Shown here: positions 34,643-42,823 of the stretch, piece after piece
How positions within the stretch are numbered: the stretch's first letter is position 1
How the letters are laid out: each line of letters starts with the position of its first letter
Assembly: GCF_030287405.1 (NCBI RefSeq)
Contig: NZ_JASVVV010000001.1
Location: forward strand, 186,001-250,000
Source: Halalkalicoccus sp. NIPERK01
Lineage (GTDB): Archaea > Halobacteriota > Halobacteria > Halobacteriales > Halalkalicoccaceae
Reading direction: 5' to 3'
Length of the DNA stretch: 64,000 bases
Notes under the pieces: model-generated
The model's input: only the letters and a program-made list of their open reading frames with translations
What the model was told of the DNA's origin: nothing
The model's database searches: none
Position numbers and translations under genes: made by a program

Positions 34643-35095
34643 TCAGTCCTTGTACTCCCGTCGGAAGCCGCGGAACTCCGCGCGGTGGGCCTCCTCGTCG
34701 CCCAGCAGTTCGACCGCGAGGTCCTCGGTGACGGGGTCGTTGGCCTCCTCGGCGGCGTCGATCAGCGAGCGATACGTCGAGATGGCGTCGTCCTCGGCCT
34801 CGATGACGCCGTCGATCACGCTGAGGATGTCCGTGCTGTCCTCGGGGGGCTGGAGGCCCTCCTGGGCCGCCTCGAAGTCGAACGACGCCGGCGGGCGGGC
34901 GTCGAGCTGTTTCAGGCGCTGGCCGAGCATCCGGGCGTGGTTCAGCTCCTCGTCGACGTCGAGATCGAGGCTCTCCTTGATCCCCTCGGCGTGGACCCCG
35001 TCGAGGACGATCGAGTTCGTCAGGTAGTTCATCACCGTCTCGAGTTCGTCGTTGTACGCCTCCCGCAGGAGGTCAATGACCTGATCGTTCGTCAT
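34643..35095 (-). CDS. Ferritin-like di-iron protein (bacterioferritin/rubrerythrin-like)
   Basis: A 150-residue four-helix protein. The iron-ligand pattern is seen in helix 1 (YNDELETVMNYL, with E around 17-20), helix 2 (EELNHARMLGQRL, ExxH about 50), helix 3 (VIDGVIEAEDDAISTYRSLID) and helix 4 (LGDEEAHRAEFRGF, ExxH). This is the ferritin-like di-iron layout; haloarchaeal proteins of this type store iron or detoxify peroxide. No heme-ligand Met is evident. Upstream on the reverse strand is an AT-rich promoter with a palindromic ATATTTCGT / ACGAAAATAT pair, which would suit an iron-responsive repressor. Confidence 0.85.
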   Translation of the reverse strand: MTNDQVIDLLREAYNDELETVMNYLTNSIVLDGVHAEGIKESLDLDVDEELNHARMLGQRLKQLDARPPASFDFEAAQEGLQPPEDSTDILSVIDGVIEAEDDAISTYRSLIDAAEEANDPVTEDLAVELLGDEEAHRAEFRGFRREYKD

Positions 35096-35404
35096 ACACT
35101 CGCCGTTCGAGTGCCAGCCCCTTCAGTGTACACGCTGCGACAACGGGTGTCCAGTTTCGATGCGCGCGCGCCGTCTCGAGTGTATATTTCGTAAAAAATA
35201 GCACGAAAATATTTCGCCTGTCGGTTCAGGGACGTGATCGATCTCGATACCGTATCGAGGTGACTAATGGGATTAAGGTCATTATATGGGCGTTCCCTCG
35301 TGCGGTTTCGCGGAACGTAACGGTCGACCAACTGGTTCGCGGGATCGCGGCGGGCTGTCACAGCGGTGGGTTTATGTACTCCGACGGCTCTGGACCCGAG
35401 TACC
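35096..35404. promoter_or_regulatory. Divergent control region between the ferritin-like gene and leuA
   Basis: Three visible signals. (1) ATATTTCGT (35184-35192) and ACGAAAATAT (35203-35212), an imperfect inverted repeat overlapping an AT-rich promoter for the ferritin-like gene. (2) CTCGATAC-C-GTATCGAG (35243-35259), a perfect 8-bp palindrome. (3) TTTATGTA at 35371-35378, centred 30 nt before the leuA ATG at 35405, fitting a leaderless transcript. Which gene the central palindrome controls is not evident. Confidence 0.55.
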
Positions 35405-36629
35405 ATGTCCAATAACAACATGGACGCCTCCGACACCAGTCGGGGGGGTCGAGTTCTTCCAGGGCACGTTAGCCTCCAGTGACGAGATAGAGACGGTACG
35501 GATTTTCGACACCACGCTGCGCGATGGTGAGCAGACGCCACGCACGTCGTTCAGCTACGACGACAAGCGCGAGATAGCGGCGGTGCTCGACGAGATGGGA
35601 ACCCACGTCATCGAGGCGGGCTTTCCCGTCAACTCCGACGCGGAGTTCGAGGCGGTCAGCGACATCGCCGCCTCGACGACCTCGACGGTCTGCGGGCTGG
35701 CTCGCGTCGTCGAGAAGGACGTCGAGAGCGCGATCGACTCGGGCGTGGGGATGGTCCACGTCTTCGTCTCGACGAGCGACGTCCAGATCGAGGACTCGAT
35801 GCACGCCACCCGCGAGGACGTAAAGCGGCGGGCCGTCGAGTCCATCGAGCGAGTGAACGACGCGGGCGTCGAGGTGATGTTCTCGCCGATGGACGCCACG
35901 CGCACCGACAGCGAGTTCCTGATCGAGATCCTCGAGGCCGTCGACGAGGTCGGCGTCGACTGGGTCAACATCCCCGACACCTGCGGGGTCGCGACCCCCA
36001 GCCGGATGGGGGCCTTGGTTGAACTGGTCCGAGAACACACCGACGCGCGCGTCGACGTCCACGCCCACGACGACTTCGGGATGGCGAGCGCGAACGCCAT
36101 CGCCGGCTTCGAGGCCGGCGCCGAACAGGCCCAGGTCAGCGTCAACGGAATCGGCGAGCGCGCGGGCAACGCCGCCTACGAGGAGGTCGTGATGGCCGCC
36201 GAGTCGATTTATGGAGTGGATACCGGGATCGACACGACCCGGATCACCGAACTCTCGCGGATGATCGAGGAGAAAAGCGACGTCCCGGTCCCTGCCAATA
36301 AACCGATCGTCGGGGCCAACGCCTTCAGCCACGAGAGCGGCATCCACGCCGCGGGCGTCATCGAGAACTCCGACACGTTCGAACCGGGGATCATGACCCC
36401 CGAGATGGTCGGTGCGAAGCGCGAACTCGTGTTGGGCAAACACACGGGAACCCACTCCGTGCGGGAGTTCTTGACCGAGGCCGGGTTCGACCCGACCGAG
36501 AGCGAGGTCCGGGAGATCACCCGCCGGGTGAAGGACTACGGCGCGGAGAAGAACCGCGTCACCCGCAGCGACGTCGAGCGCTTCGCCCGCGAGATCGACG
36601 TCGCGCGCCACGAGGAGGTCAGAGCGTAA
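35405..36629 (+). CDS. leuA: 2-isopropylmalate synthase (LeuA type), apparent frameshift in a G7 tract near the start
   Basis: First gene of the leu/ilv cluster; condenses acetyl-CoA with 2-oxoisovalerate. From GVEFFQGTL onward the protein is intact: RIFDTTLRDGEQTPRTSFSY (catalytic Arg and metal Asp), HVFVSTSDVQ, VDVHAHDDFGMA (metal His pair), GERAGNAAYEEV and GKHTGTHS. At about 405 residues it lacks the C-terminal allosteric LeuA dimer domain of longer enzymes. The promoter-supported start, ATG 35405 (MSNNNMDASDTSR), is one frame off; removing one G from the seven-G run at 35442-35448 joins both into a normal N-terminus. An in-frame ATG at 35286 would read through the TATA box. Citramalate synthase is the main alternative identity. 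Confidence 0.85.
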
Positions 36630-36692
36630 GATGCCCCCTCGAGAGCCCGCCGCCCAGCGACGCCGCGGCAACGCTTGTCCGACTCGCAAGGG

Positions 36693-36944
36693 TTATTATC
36701 CCCGCCTGCCGATTCGCGAGATAGATGCACGCGACCACCGCTTTCGGATCCGCAGGGACCGACAGCGACGCGGTCGTAGCGCGCGCGCTCATTATTGTAG
36801 GGGTCTAGCCCCTACACCATCCACCCTTCCTGACCCGTTCGAATCGCCTTCGAGAGTTCCAGCACGCGCGCTACCCATGTACACACCACGCAGCCGCTGT
36901 CGACCGCCGTATCGCCCACGAACCACCCACGAATCGAGCCACCG
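36693..36944 (+). promoter_or_regulatory. ilvB promoter and candidate attenuator leader
   Basis: A TATA box (TTATTAT, 36693-36699) precedes a leader of about 220 nt. The leader holds a 27-codon ORF starting about 29 nt after the box centre (36725). A perfect hairpin, GTAGGGG (36797-36803) with CCCCTAC (36809-36815) and loop TCTAG, contains the ORF stop. The segment GTAGCGCGCGCGCT (36776-36789, codons 18-22) can pair with AGCACGCGCGCTAC (36861-36874) at 13 of 14 positions; CGGTCG (36771) with CGACCG (36901) can extend it. The arrangement resembles ribosome-controlled attenuators of bacterial ilv operons; there is no U-tract, so the mechanism remains open. Confidence 0.7.
36725..36808 (+). CDS. 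Putative leader peptide rich in branched-chain residues (27 aa)
   Basis: ATG 36725 to TAG 36806-36808, 27 codons. The peptide ends VVARALIIVGV: seven of its last eleven residues are Leu, Ile or Val. The Ile codons are both ATT and two Val codons are GTA, which are uncommon choices in this GC-rich genome where ATC and GTC dominate. The start lies at the position predicted for the 5' end of the transcript, so it would be translated from a leaderless mRNA. It is out of the ilvB frame and its stop codon sits in the loop of the hairpin. Role as a sensor of branched-chain aminoacyl-tRNA is inference. Confidence 0.65.
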   Translation: MHATTAFGSAGTDSDAVVARALIIVGV

Positions 36945-38711
36945 ATGAGCGAACAACCACCCGCCACGTTCGAGGAGGAAGGCGAACCGCTCGATGGGGT
37001 CGAAAGCGAGACGTCCGTCGCGACGCCGGTCTCGACCGGCGCGGGGTCGGTGATCCGCGCGCTCGAGGGCGCGGGCGTCGAGACCTGTTTCGGCGTCCAG
37101 GGCGGGGCGATCATGCCCGTCTACGACGCGCTGTACGATTCGGAGATCCGCCACATCACGATGGCCCACGAACAGGGCGCGGCCCACGCCGCCGACGCCT
37201 ACGGGATCGTCTCCGGGGAGCCGGGCGTCTGTCTCGCGACCTCGGGACCGGGCGCGACCAACCTCGTGACCGGGCTCGCCGACGCCTCGATGGACTCGGA
37301 CCCGGTGGTCGCGCTCACCGGGCAGGTGCCGACCGCGTTCGTCGGCAACGACGCCTTCCAGGAGACCGACACCACGGGGATCACCACCCCCATCACGAAG
37401 ACGAACTACTTCGCAACCGATTCGGACTCGGTGGGAGACACCGTCGGCGAGGCCTTCGCCGTCTCGGGGTCGGGGCGACCCGGCCCCACGGTCGTCGACC
37501 TGCCGAAGGACGTGACCAACGGCCCCACTGAAAACGAACCGGGCGAACCCCGAACGCCGAGCACGTACGACCCGCCGACCACGGCCGATTCGGAGGCCGT
37601 CGAGCGGGCGGCCCGAACCATAGAACGCGCCGAGAAGCCCGTCATCCTGGCGGGCGGCGGCGTGATCAAGGGCGAGGCCAGCGAGGAACTCCGAAAATTC
37701 GCCACCGAGTACGGGATCCCCGTCGTGACGACGATGCCGGCGCTGGGGGCGTTCCCCGAGGATCACGAACTGTCGATGGAGATGGCCGGGATGCACGGCA
37801 CCGGCTACGCGAACATGGCGATCACCCACTGTGACGCGATGCTCGCGGTGGGCTGTCGGTTCGACGACCGTCTTACTGGTGGCGTCGAGACGTTCGCGCC
37901 CGACGCCGAGATCCTGCACGTCGACATCGATCCCGCGGAGATCTCGAAGAACATCGAGGCCGATGTCGCGCTGGTCGGCGACGCCGGATCGGTGCTCGAA
38001 CAGTTGGACGACGAGATGGCCCGCGCGCCCGACGTTCCCGAGTGGCGCGAGCAGTGTCTGACGTGGAAGGCGGAGTACCCGATGGACTACGCCGCGCCCG
38101 AGGACCGGCCGCTGCGCCCGGAGTTCGTCGTCGAGGCCTTGGACGAGGCCACGCCCGAGGACGCGATCGTCACTACTGGTGTTGGCCAACACCAGATGTG
38201 GGCGTGTCAGTACTGGACCTACCGCCACCCGCGGACGTGGGTCTCCTCCCACGGGCTGGGGACGATGGGCTACGGGCTTCCCGCCGCGATCGGCGCAAAG
38301 GTCGCGAAACCGGACCGGGAAGTGGTCTGCTTCGAGGGCGACGGCTCCTTTTTGATGACGTGTCAGGAGCTGGCCGTCGCCGTCAGGGAGAACCTCGACA
38401 TCACCGTCGCGGTGTTGAACAACGCCGCGGTCGGGATGGTCCGCCAGTGGCAGGACGCCTTCTTTGAGGGCCGTCACTCGGCCTCGCAGTACCCGTGGGT
38501 TCCGGCGTTCGACAAGCTCGCCGAGGCGTTCGGCGCGCAGGGATTCTCGGTCCACGAGTACGACGAGGTCGCCGACACCGTCGAGGCCGCGCTGGCCTTC
38601 GAGGGCCCGTCGGTGATCGACTTCCACATCGACCCCGGCGCGAACGTCTACCCGATGGTTCCCAGTGGTGGCGACAACGGCCAGTTCGCCCTCTCGGAGG
38701 ACCAGCTATGA
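36945..38711 (+). CDS. ilvB: Acetolactate synthase large (catalytic) subunit
   Basis: A 588-residue ThDP enzyme that makes acetolactate from two pyruvates, or acetohydroxybutyrate with 2-oxobutyrate, the first common step to Val, Leu and Ile. TMAHEQGAAHAADAYG has the catalytic Glu (residue 76), which activates ThDP. FGVQGGAIMPVYDAL precedes it, and VVCFEGDGSFLMTCQELAVAVRENLDITVAVLNN (about residue 460-495) is the ThDP/Mg motif. The N-terminal 28 residues are an acidic extension typical of haloarchaea. Preceded by a 220-nt leader with a candidate attenuator, and overlaps ilvN by the ATGA at 38708. Confidence 0.96.
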   Translation: MSEQPPATFEEEGEPLDGVESETSVATPVSTGAGSVIRALEGAGVETCFGVQGGAIMPVYDALYDSEIRHITMAHEQGAAHAADAYGIVSGEPGVCLATSGPGATNLVTGLADASMDSDPVVALTGQVPTAFVGNDAFQETDTTGITTPITKTNYFATDSDSVGDTVGEAFAVSGSGRPGPTVVDLPKDVTNGPTENEPGEPRTPSTYDPPTTADSEAVERAARTIERAEKPVILAGGGVIKGEASEELRKFATEYGIPVVTTMPALGAFPEDHELSMEMAGMHGTGYANMAITHCDAMLAVGCRFDDRLTGGVETFAPDAEILHVDIDPAEISKNIEADVALVGDAGSVLEQLDDEMARAPDVPEWREQCLTWKAEYPMDYAAPEDRPLRPEFVVEALDEATPEDAIVTTGVGQHQMWACQYWTYRHPRTWVSSHGLGTMGYGLPAAIGAKVAKPDREVVCFEGDGSFLMTCQELAVAVRENLDITVAVLNNAAVGMVRQWQDAFFEGRHSASQYPWVPAFDKLAEAFGAQGFSVHEYDEVADTVEAALAFEGPSVIDFHIDPGANVYPMVPSGGDNGQFALSEDQL

Positions 38712-39382
38712 GTCAGCAGAACGAACAGCAGCAGGTCAACCGGTTACAGGGACCCGCCCCAGAGGACCGACCGCGGCCGTCGGGCCGGCGCAATAGCCAA
38801 GGAATCCGGATCGATCCCGAGGTCGAGGCCGAGCCCGTTCCGAGACGGACGGTCATCTCGGCGCTGGTCGAGAACGAACCCGGCGTGCTCGCGAAGGCCT
38901 CTGGCCTAGTCTCCCGACGGCAGTTCAACATCGAGAGCCTCACGGTGGGAACGACGACGAACCCCGAGACCTCGCGGATCACGCTCGTCATCGAGGAGCC
39001 CGAACCGGGGATCCGGCAGGTCGAAAAGCAGTTGGCGAAGCTCCTGCCCGTGATCTCGGTCCAGGAGTTGAGCAGCGACGCGATCCGCCGGGAGCTGGTG
39101 GTGCTGAAGGTTCACGGCGACGAGCCCGACAAGGTCCAGGCGGTCACGGAGATGTACGACGGGACCGTGCTGGATGCGGGTCCGAGAACGATCTCGATCG
39201 AGATCACCGGCGACGAGGGGAAGATCGACGACGCGATCGACGCCTTCCAGCAGTTCGGCATCCGCGAACTCGCCCGGACGGGCCAAACCGCGATGGCTCG
39301 GGGCGACGTCTGGACGACCGACATCGAGGAGGAACGGTACGAACGAATGCACGAGGAGTGGCGGAAACACGACCAACAATGA
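38708..39382 (+). CDS. ilvN: Acetolactate synthase small (regulatory) subunit
   Basis: A 224-residue subunit that activates IlvB and confers valine feedback inhibition. After a 45-residue polar extension comes an ACT domain ([34 protein letters not shown], about residues 48-81), then the C-terminal domain with [31 protein letters not shown] (about 125). The C-terminal 35 residues are charged. The start is fixed by the ATGA overlap with ilvB, and the stop overlaps ilvC in the same way, so all three are translationally coupled. Confidence 0.94.
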   Translation: MSQQNEQQQVNRLQGPAPEDRPRPSGRRNSQGIRIDPEVEAEPVPRRTVISALVENEPGVLAKASGLVSRRQFNIESLTVGTTTNPETSRITLVIEEPEPGIRQVEKQLAKLLPVISVQELSSDAIRRELVVLKVHGDEPDKVQAVTEMYDGTVLDAGPRTISIEITGDEGKIDDAIDAFQQFGIRELARTGQTAMARGDVWTTDIEEERYERMHEEWRKHDQQ

Positions 39383-40422
39383 CAGACGACGCATCCATCT
39401 ACTACGACGAGGACGCACAGCGCAGCCAGATCGAGGACAAGACCGTCGCCGTACTCGGCTACGGCAGCCAGGGCCACGCCCACGCACAGAACCTCGCCGA
39501 CAGCGGGATCGAGGTGCTGGTCGGCCTGAAGGAGGACTCCGCCTCGCGCGAGGCCGCCCGCGAGGACGGCCTCGAGGTCGGGACGCCGAAAGAGGTCGCC
39601 GCGGCGGCCGACATCGTCAGCGTACTGGTGCCCGACACCGTCCAGCCGATGGTTTACGACGACATCAAAGAGGAACTCGAACCGGGTAACACGCTGCAGT
39701 TCGCCCACGGGTTCAACATCCACTACAACCAGATCCAGCCCCCCGAGGACGTGGACGTGACGATGATCGCGCCCAAGACGCCCGGCCACCTCCTCCGGCG
39801 CAACTACGAGAACGACCAGGGCACGCCAGCCCTGCTCGCAGTGTATCAGGACGCGACCGGCGAGGCCAAAGAGGAGGCGCTCGCGTACGCCCAGGCGCTG
39901 GGCTGTACGCGCGCCGGCGTCGTCGAGACCTCCTTTAGGGAGGAGACCGAGACCGACCTGTTCGGCGAGCAGGCCGTCCTGTGTGGCGGGATCACGAGCC
40001 TGATCAAGCAGGGGTACGAGACGCTCGTGGACGCGGGCTACAGCCCGCAGATGGCCTACTTCGAGTGTCTCAACGAGATGAAGCTGATCGTCGACCTGAT
40101 GTACGAGGACGGCCTCGGCGCGATGTGGGACTCCGTGAGCGACACCGCCGAGTACGGCGGGCTCACGAAGGGCGACGTGGTCGTCGACGAGCACGCCCGC
40201 GAGAACATGGAGCAGGTGCTCGAAGCGGTCCAGGACGGCACGTTCGCCCGCGAGTGGATCGCGGAGAACCAGGCCGGCCGGCCGAGCTACACCCAGCTCC
40301 GGCAGGCCGAGAAGAACCACGACATCGAGGAGGTCGGCGCGGAGCTACGGGCGCTGTTCGCGTGGGCCGACGAGGAAACCGAAGACGAGGACGAACAGGA
40401 GAGAGTGACCGCGGATGACTGA
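39379..40422 (+). CDS. ilvC: Ketol-acid reductoisomerase
   Basis: A 347-residue class I KARI that isomerises and reduces acetolactate to 2,3-dihydroxyisovalerate with NAD(P)H and Mg. [21 protein letters not shown] (residues 24-43) is the dinucleotide fold; [32 protein letters not shown] holds the first Mg-binding Asp/Glu, and [19 protein letters not shown] the second. The acidic C-terminal tail ([16 protein letters not shown]) is a haloarchaeal adaptation. Start within an ATGA with ilvN; its end overlaps the small repeat protein gene by 8 nt. Confidence 0.96.
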   Translation: MTDDASIYYDEDAQRSQIEDKTVAVLGYGSQGHAHAQNLADSGIEVLVGLKEDSASREAAREDGLEVGTPKEVAAAADIVSVLVPDTVQPMVYDDIKEELEPGNTLQFAHGFNIHYNQIQPPEDVDVTMIAPKTPGHLLRRNYENDQGTPALLAVYQDATGEAKEEALAYAQALGCTRAGVVETSFREETETDLFGEQAVLCGGITSLIKQGYETLVDAGYSPQMAYFECLNEMKLIVDLMYEDGLGAMWDSVSDTAEYGGLTKGDVVVDEHARENMEQVLEAVQDGTFAREWIAENQAGRPSYTQLRQAEKNHDIEEVGAELRALFAWADEETEDEDEQERVTADD

Positions 40423-40678
40423 CGACAACGATACCAACACCCAGCGGATGAAGGACGTCGACCACACCCACCCCCACGACGACCGCAGTGCGGGCGCGCT
40501 GTTCGCGCGCGGGCCGATCGTGGTCGCGGATGGGGGTGAGAGAAATGCCGGGACCGAGCGTCGAGATCGAATGAGGGACGTCGATCACACCCCGCCGCAC
40601 GACGACGAGGGCGCGAAGCGCGTCTTCGAGCGCGGCGAGGAGTACGACGAGGATGAGGAACTGGTAGTAGAGGAATGA
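40415..40678 (+). CDS. Small two-repeat protein within the ilv-leu operon
   Basis: An 87-residue acidic protein made of two copies of one unit: [22 protein letters not shown] (residues 12-33) and [22 protein letters not shown] (53-74). The invariant core is DVDHT-x-PHDD, followed eight residues later by F-x-RG. Each unit offers His and Asp residues that could bind a metal. I do not recognise a family. Overlaps ilvC by 8 nt and leuC by 4 nt (ATGA), so it is certainly translated with the operon. It might bind a divalent metal or assist a neighbouring enzyme; this is speculation from composition. Confidence 0.75.
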   Translation: MTDDNDTNTQRMKDVDHTHPHDDRSAGALFARGPIVVADGGERNAGTERRDRMRDVDHTPPHDDEGAKRVFERGEEYDEDEELVVEE

Positions 40679-42096
40679 GCGAAGGAACCCTCTACGACAA
40701 GGTCTGGGACAGACACGCGGTGACCGAACTGCCGACGGGCCAGACCCAGCTGTTCGTGGGGCTTCACCTCATCCACGAGGTGACCAGCCCGCAGGCCTTC
40801 GGCATGCTCAAGGAGCGCGACCTCGAGGTCGCCTATCCCGAGCGAACGCACGCGACCGTCGATCACATCGTCCCCACCGCCGACCAGTCACGGCCGTACG
40901 GCGACGACGCCGCCGAGGAGATGATGCGCGAACTCGAGGCGAACGTCCGCGAGGCGGGCATCGAGTTCGATAGTCCGGATACCGGCGATCAGGGGATCGT
41001 CCACGTCATCGGCCCCGAGCAGGGGATCACCCAGCCGGGGATGACGATCGTCTGTGGCGATTCGCACACCAGCACTCATGGAGCGTTCGGCGCGCTCGCG
41101 TTCGGGATCGGCACCAGCCAGATCCGCGACGTGCTCGCCACCGGTACGGTAGCGATGGAGAAACAGAAGGTCAGAAAGATCGAGGTCACGGGCGAACTCG
41201 GGCCCGGCGTCACCGCGAAGGACGTCGTCCTGACGATCATCAGGAAGTTAGGAACCGAGGGCGGCGTCGGCTACGTCTACGAGTACGCCGGCGAGGCCAT
41301 CGAGTCGCTGGGGATGGAGGGTCGCATGTCGATCTGCAACATGTCGATCGAGGGCGGGGCCCGTGCGGGCTACGTCAACCCCGACGAGACCACCTACGAG
41401 TGGCTGCGGGAGACGGACGCGTTCCGCGATGACGAGGAACGATTCGAGAAGTTGAAACCCTACTGGGAGTCGGTTCGCAGCGACGAGGACGCCGAGTACG
41501 ACGACGTCGTCACGATCGACGGCAGCGAGATCGAACCCACCGTCACGTGGGGAACCACGCCCGGTCAGGGGATCGGGATTACCGAACCGATCCCCCATCC
41601 CGAGGAGTTGCCCGCGGACAAGCAGGACACCGCCCGGCGCGCGCAGGAACACATGCGCGTTTCACCCGGCGAGACGATGGCGGGCTACGGGATCGACGTG
41701 GCCTTTCTGGGATCGTGTACGAACGCCCGACTGCCCGACCTCCGGGCGGCCGCGGAGATCGTACGGGGGCGAGCGGTCGACCCAGACGTGCGCGGGCTCG
41801 TCGTGCCCGGCAGCCAGCGCGTCCAGCAGGCGGCCGAGGAGGAGGGGGTCGCGGACGTCTTCCGCGAGGCCGGATTCGAGTGGCGAAACGCCGGCTGTTC
41901 GATGTGTCTCGGGATGAACGAGGATCAGTTAGAGGGCGATCAGGCCTCGGCGTCGTCGTCGAACCGGAACTTCGTCGGTCGCCAAGGATCGAAGGACGGT
42001 CGGACGGTGCTGATGAGCCCCGAGATGGTCGCGGCCGCCGCGATCACCGGGGAAGTCACCGACGTGCGGGAACTGGAGGAGGTGGTCTCGGCATGA
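40675..42096 (+). CDS. leuC: 3-isopropylmalate dehydratase large subunit
   Basis: A 473-residue aconitase-family subunit that isomerises 2- to 3-isopropylmalate together with Leu[26 protein letters not shown] (about residue 125) is the substrate/cluster signature, and the [4Fe-4S] cysteines are found in [15 protein letters not shown] and [13 protein letters not shown] (about 345 and 408-411). Full length for the bacterial-type LeuC. Starts in the ATGA overlap with the repeat protein; stop overlaps the ATG of a tiny ORF at 42093. Confidence 0.96.
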   Translation: MSEGTLYDKVWDRHAVTELPTGQTQLFVGLHLIHEVTSPQAFGMLKERDLEVAYPERTHATVDHIVPTADQSRPYGDDAAEEMMRELEANVREAGIEFDSPDTGDQGIVHVIGPEQGITQPGMTIVCGDSHTSTHGAFGALAFGIGTSQIRDVLATGTVAMEKQKVRKIEVTGELGPGVTAKDVVLTIIRKLGTEGGVGYVYEYAGEAIESLGMEGRMSICNMSIEGGARAGYVNPDETTYEWLRETDAFRDDEERFEKLKPYWESVRSDEDAEYDDVVTIDGSEIEPTVTWGTTPGQGIGITEPIPHPEELPADKQDTARRAQEHMRVSPGETMAGYGIDVAFLGSCTNARLPDLRAAAEIVRGRAVDPDVRGLVVPGSQRVQQAAEEEGVADVFREAGFEWRNAGCSMCLGMNEDQLEGDQASASSSNRNFVGRQGSKDGRTVLMSPEMVAAAAITGEVTDVRELEEVVSA

Positions 42097-42197
42097 GCCA
42101 AACGAGGCGCAACGGGCCTCGAAAACGCGAACGGTTGTCGACCGTGAGCGGGCGAATGCGAGCACGCCGGAGCGCGGCTCCGGAGGTGGTCGCATGA
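42093..42197 (+). CDS. Tiny basic ORF between leuC and leuD
   Basis: A 34-residue, strongly basic frame ([20 protein letters not shown], then arginine-rich text ending APEVVA). Its start shares ATGA with the leuC stop and its stop shares ATGA with the leuD start. This double coupling is exactly how the real genes of this operon are joined. Near its end the DNA has CCGGAGC-GCG-GCTCCGG, a perfect 7-bp hairpin (about 42169-42185). It may be a genuine microprotein, or only a relay that carries ribosomes from leuC to leuD. No function can be assigned. Confidence 0.5.
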   Translation: MSQTRRNGPRKRERLSTVSGRMRARRSAAPEVVA

Positions 42198-42823
42198 GCG
42201 AGGACGCGCCGGTCGAGACGATCGAATCGGTCTCGGGGACCGGCATCCCGGTCCGCGGCAACGACATCGACACCGACCAGATCATCCCCGCACGGTTCAT
42301 GAAGGTCGTCACCTTCGACGGGCTGGGCGAGTTCGCCTTCTTCGACCAGCGATTCACCGGCGAGGACGACGAGAAAGAGCACCCATTCAACGAGGAGCAG
42401 TATCAGGAGGCGAACGTGCTGGTCGTCAACGCCAACTTCGGCTGCGGTTCCTCGCGCGAGCACGCCCCGCAGGCGCTCCAGCGCTGGGGGATCGACGCCA
42501 TCGTCGGCGAGTCCTTCGCGGAGATCTTCGCGGGCAACTGCCTCGCGCTCGGCATTCCCACGGTGACCGCGAGCACCGAGGAGATCGGCGCGCTGCAGGC
42601 GTACGTCGAGGAGAACCCCGACGCCGAGATCACCGTCGACGTCGAGCGAGAGATCGTCACGTACGGCTCGGGCGACGAGGAGAAGGCCATCGACGCCGAC
42701 GTCGCGGACGCCCAGCACAAGGCGCTCGTCGAGGGCGTCTGGGACACCACGGCGCTCATGAAGGCAAACGAGGCCGCCGTGCGCGAGACCGCCGACTCCC
42801 TGCCGTACATGAGCGATGACTGA
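42194..42823 (+). CDS. leuD: 3-isopropylmalate dehydratase small subunit
   Basis: A 209-residue swivel-domain subunit. [24 protein letters not shown] near the start and [24 protein letters not shown] (about residue 77-100) are the LeuD signatures; the latter forms the substrate phosphate/carboxylate loop. Length matches bacterial LeuD rather than the shorter archaeal-type protein, consistent with the bacterial-type LeuC. Start overlaps the preceding ORF by 4 nt and the stop overlaps leuB by 8 nt. Confidence 0.95.
   Translation: MSEDAPVETIESVSGTGIPVRGNDIDTDQIIPARFMKVVTFDGLGEFAFFDQRFTGEDDEKEHPFNEEQYQEANVLVVNANFGCGSSREHAPQALQRWGIDAIVGESFAEIFAGNCLALGIPTVTASTEEIGALQAYVEENPDAEITVDVEREIVTYGSGDEEKAIDADVADAQHKALVEGVWDTTALMKANEAAVRETADSLPYMSDD

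Noticed and set aside
35286-35404. ATG at 35286 as start of the isopropylmalate synthase
   Set aside because: The added sequence would contain the TATA box (35371) and has no family similarity; the ATG at 35405 plus a single-base change explains the N-terminus better.
36838-36860. GTTCGAATC resembling a tRNA T-loop
   Set aside because: No acceptor stem, D-arm or anticodon arm can be built around it; it is part of the ilvB leader. No tRNA was found elsewhere in the window.
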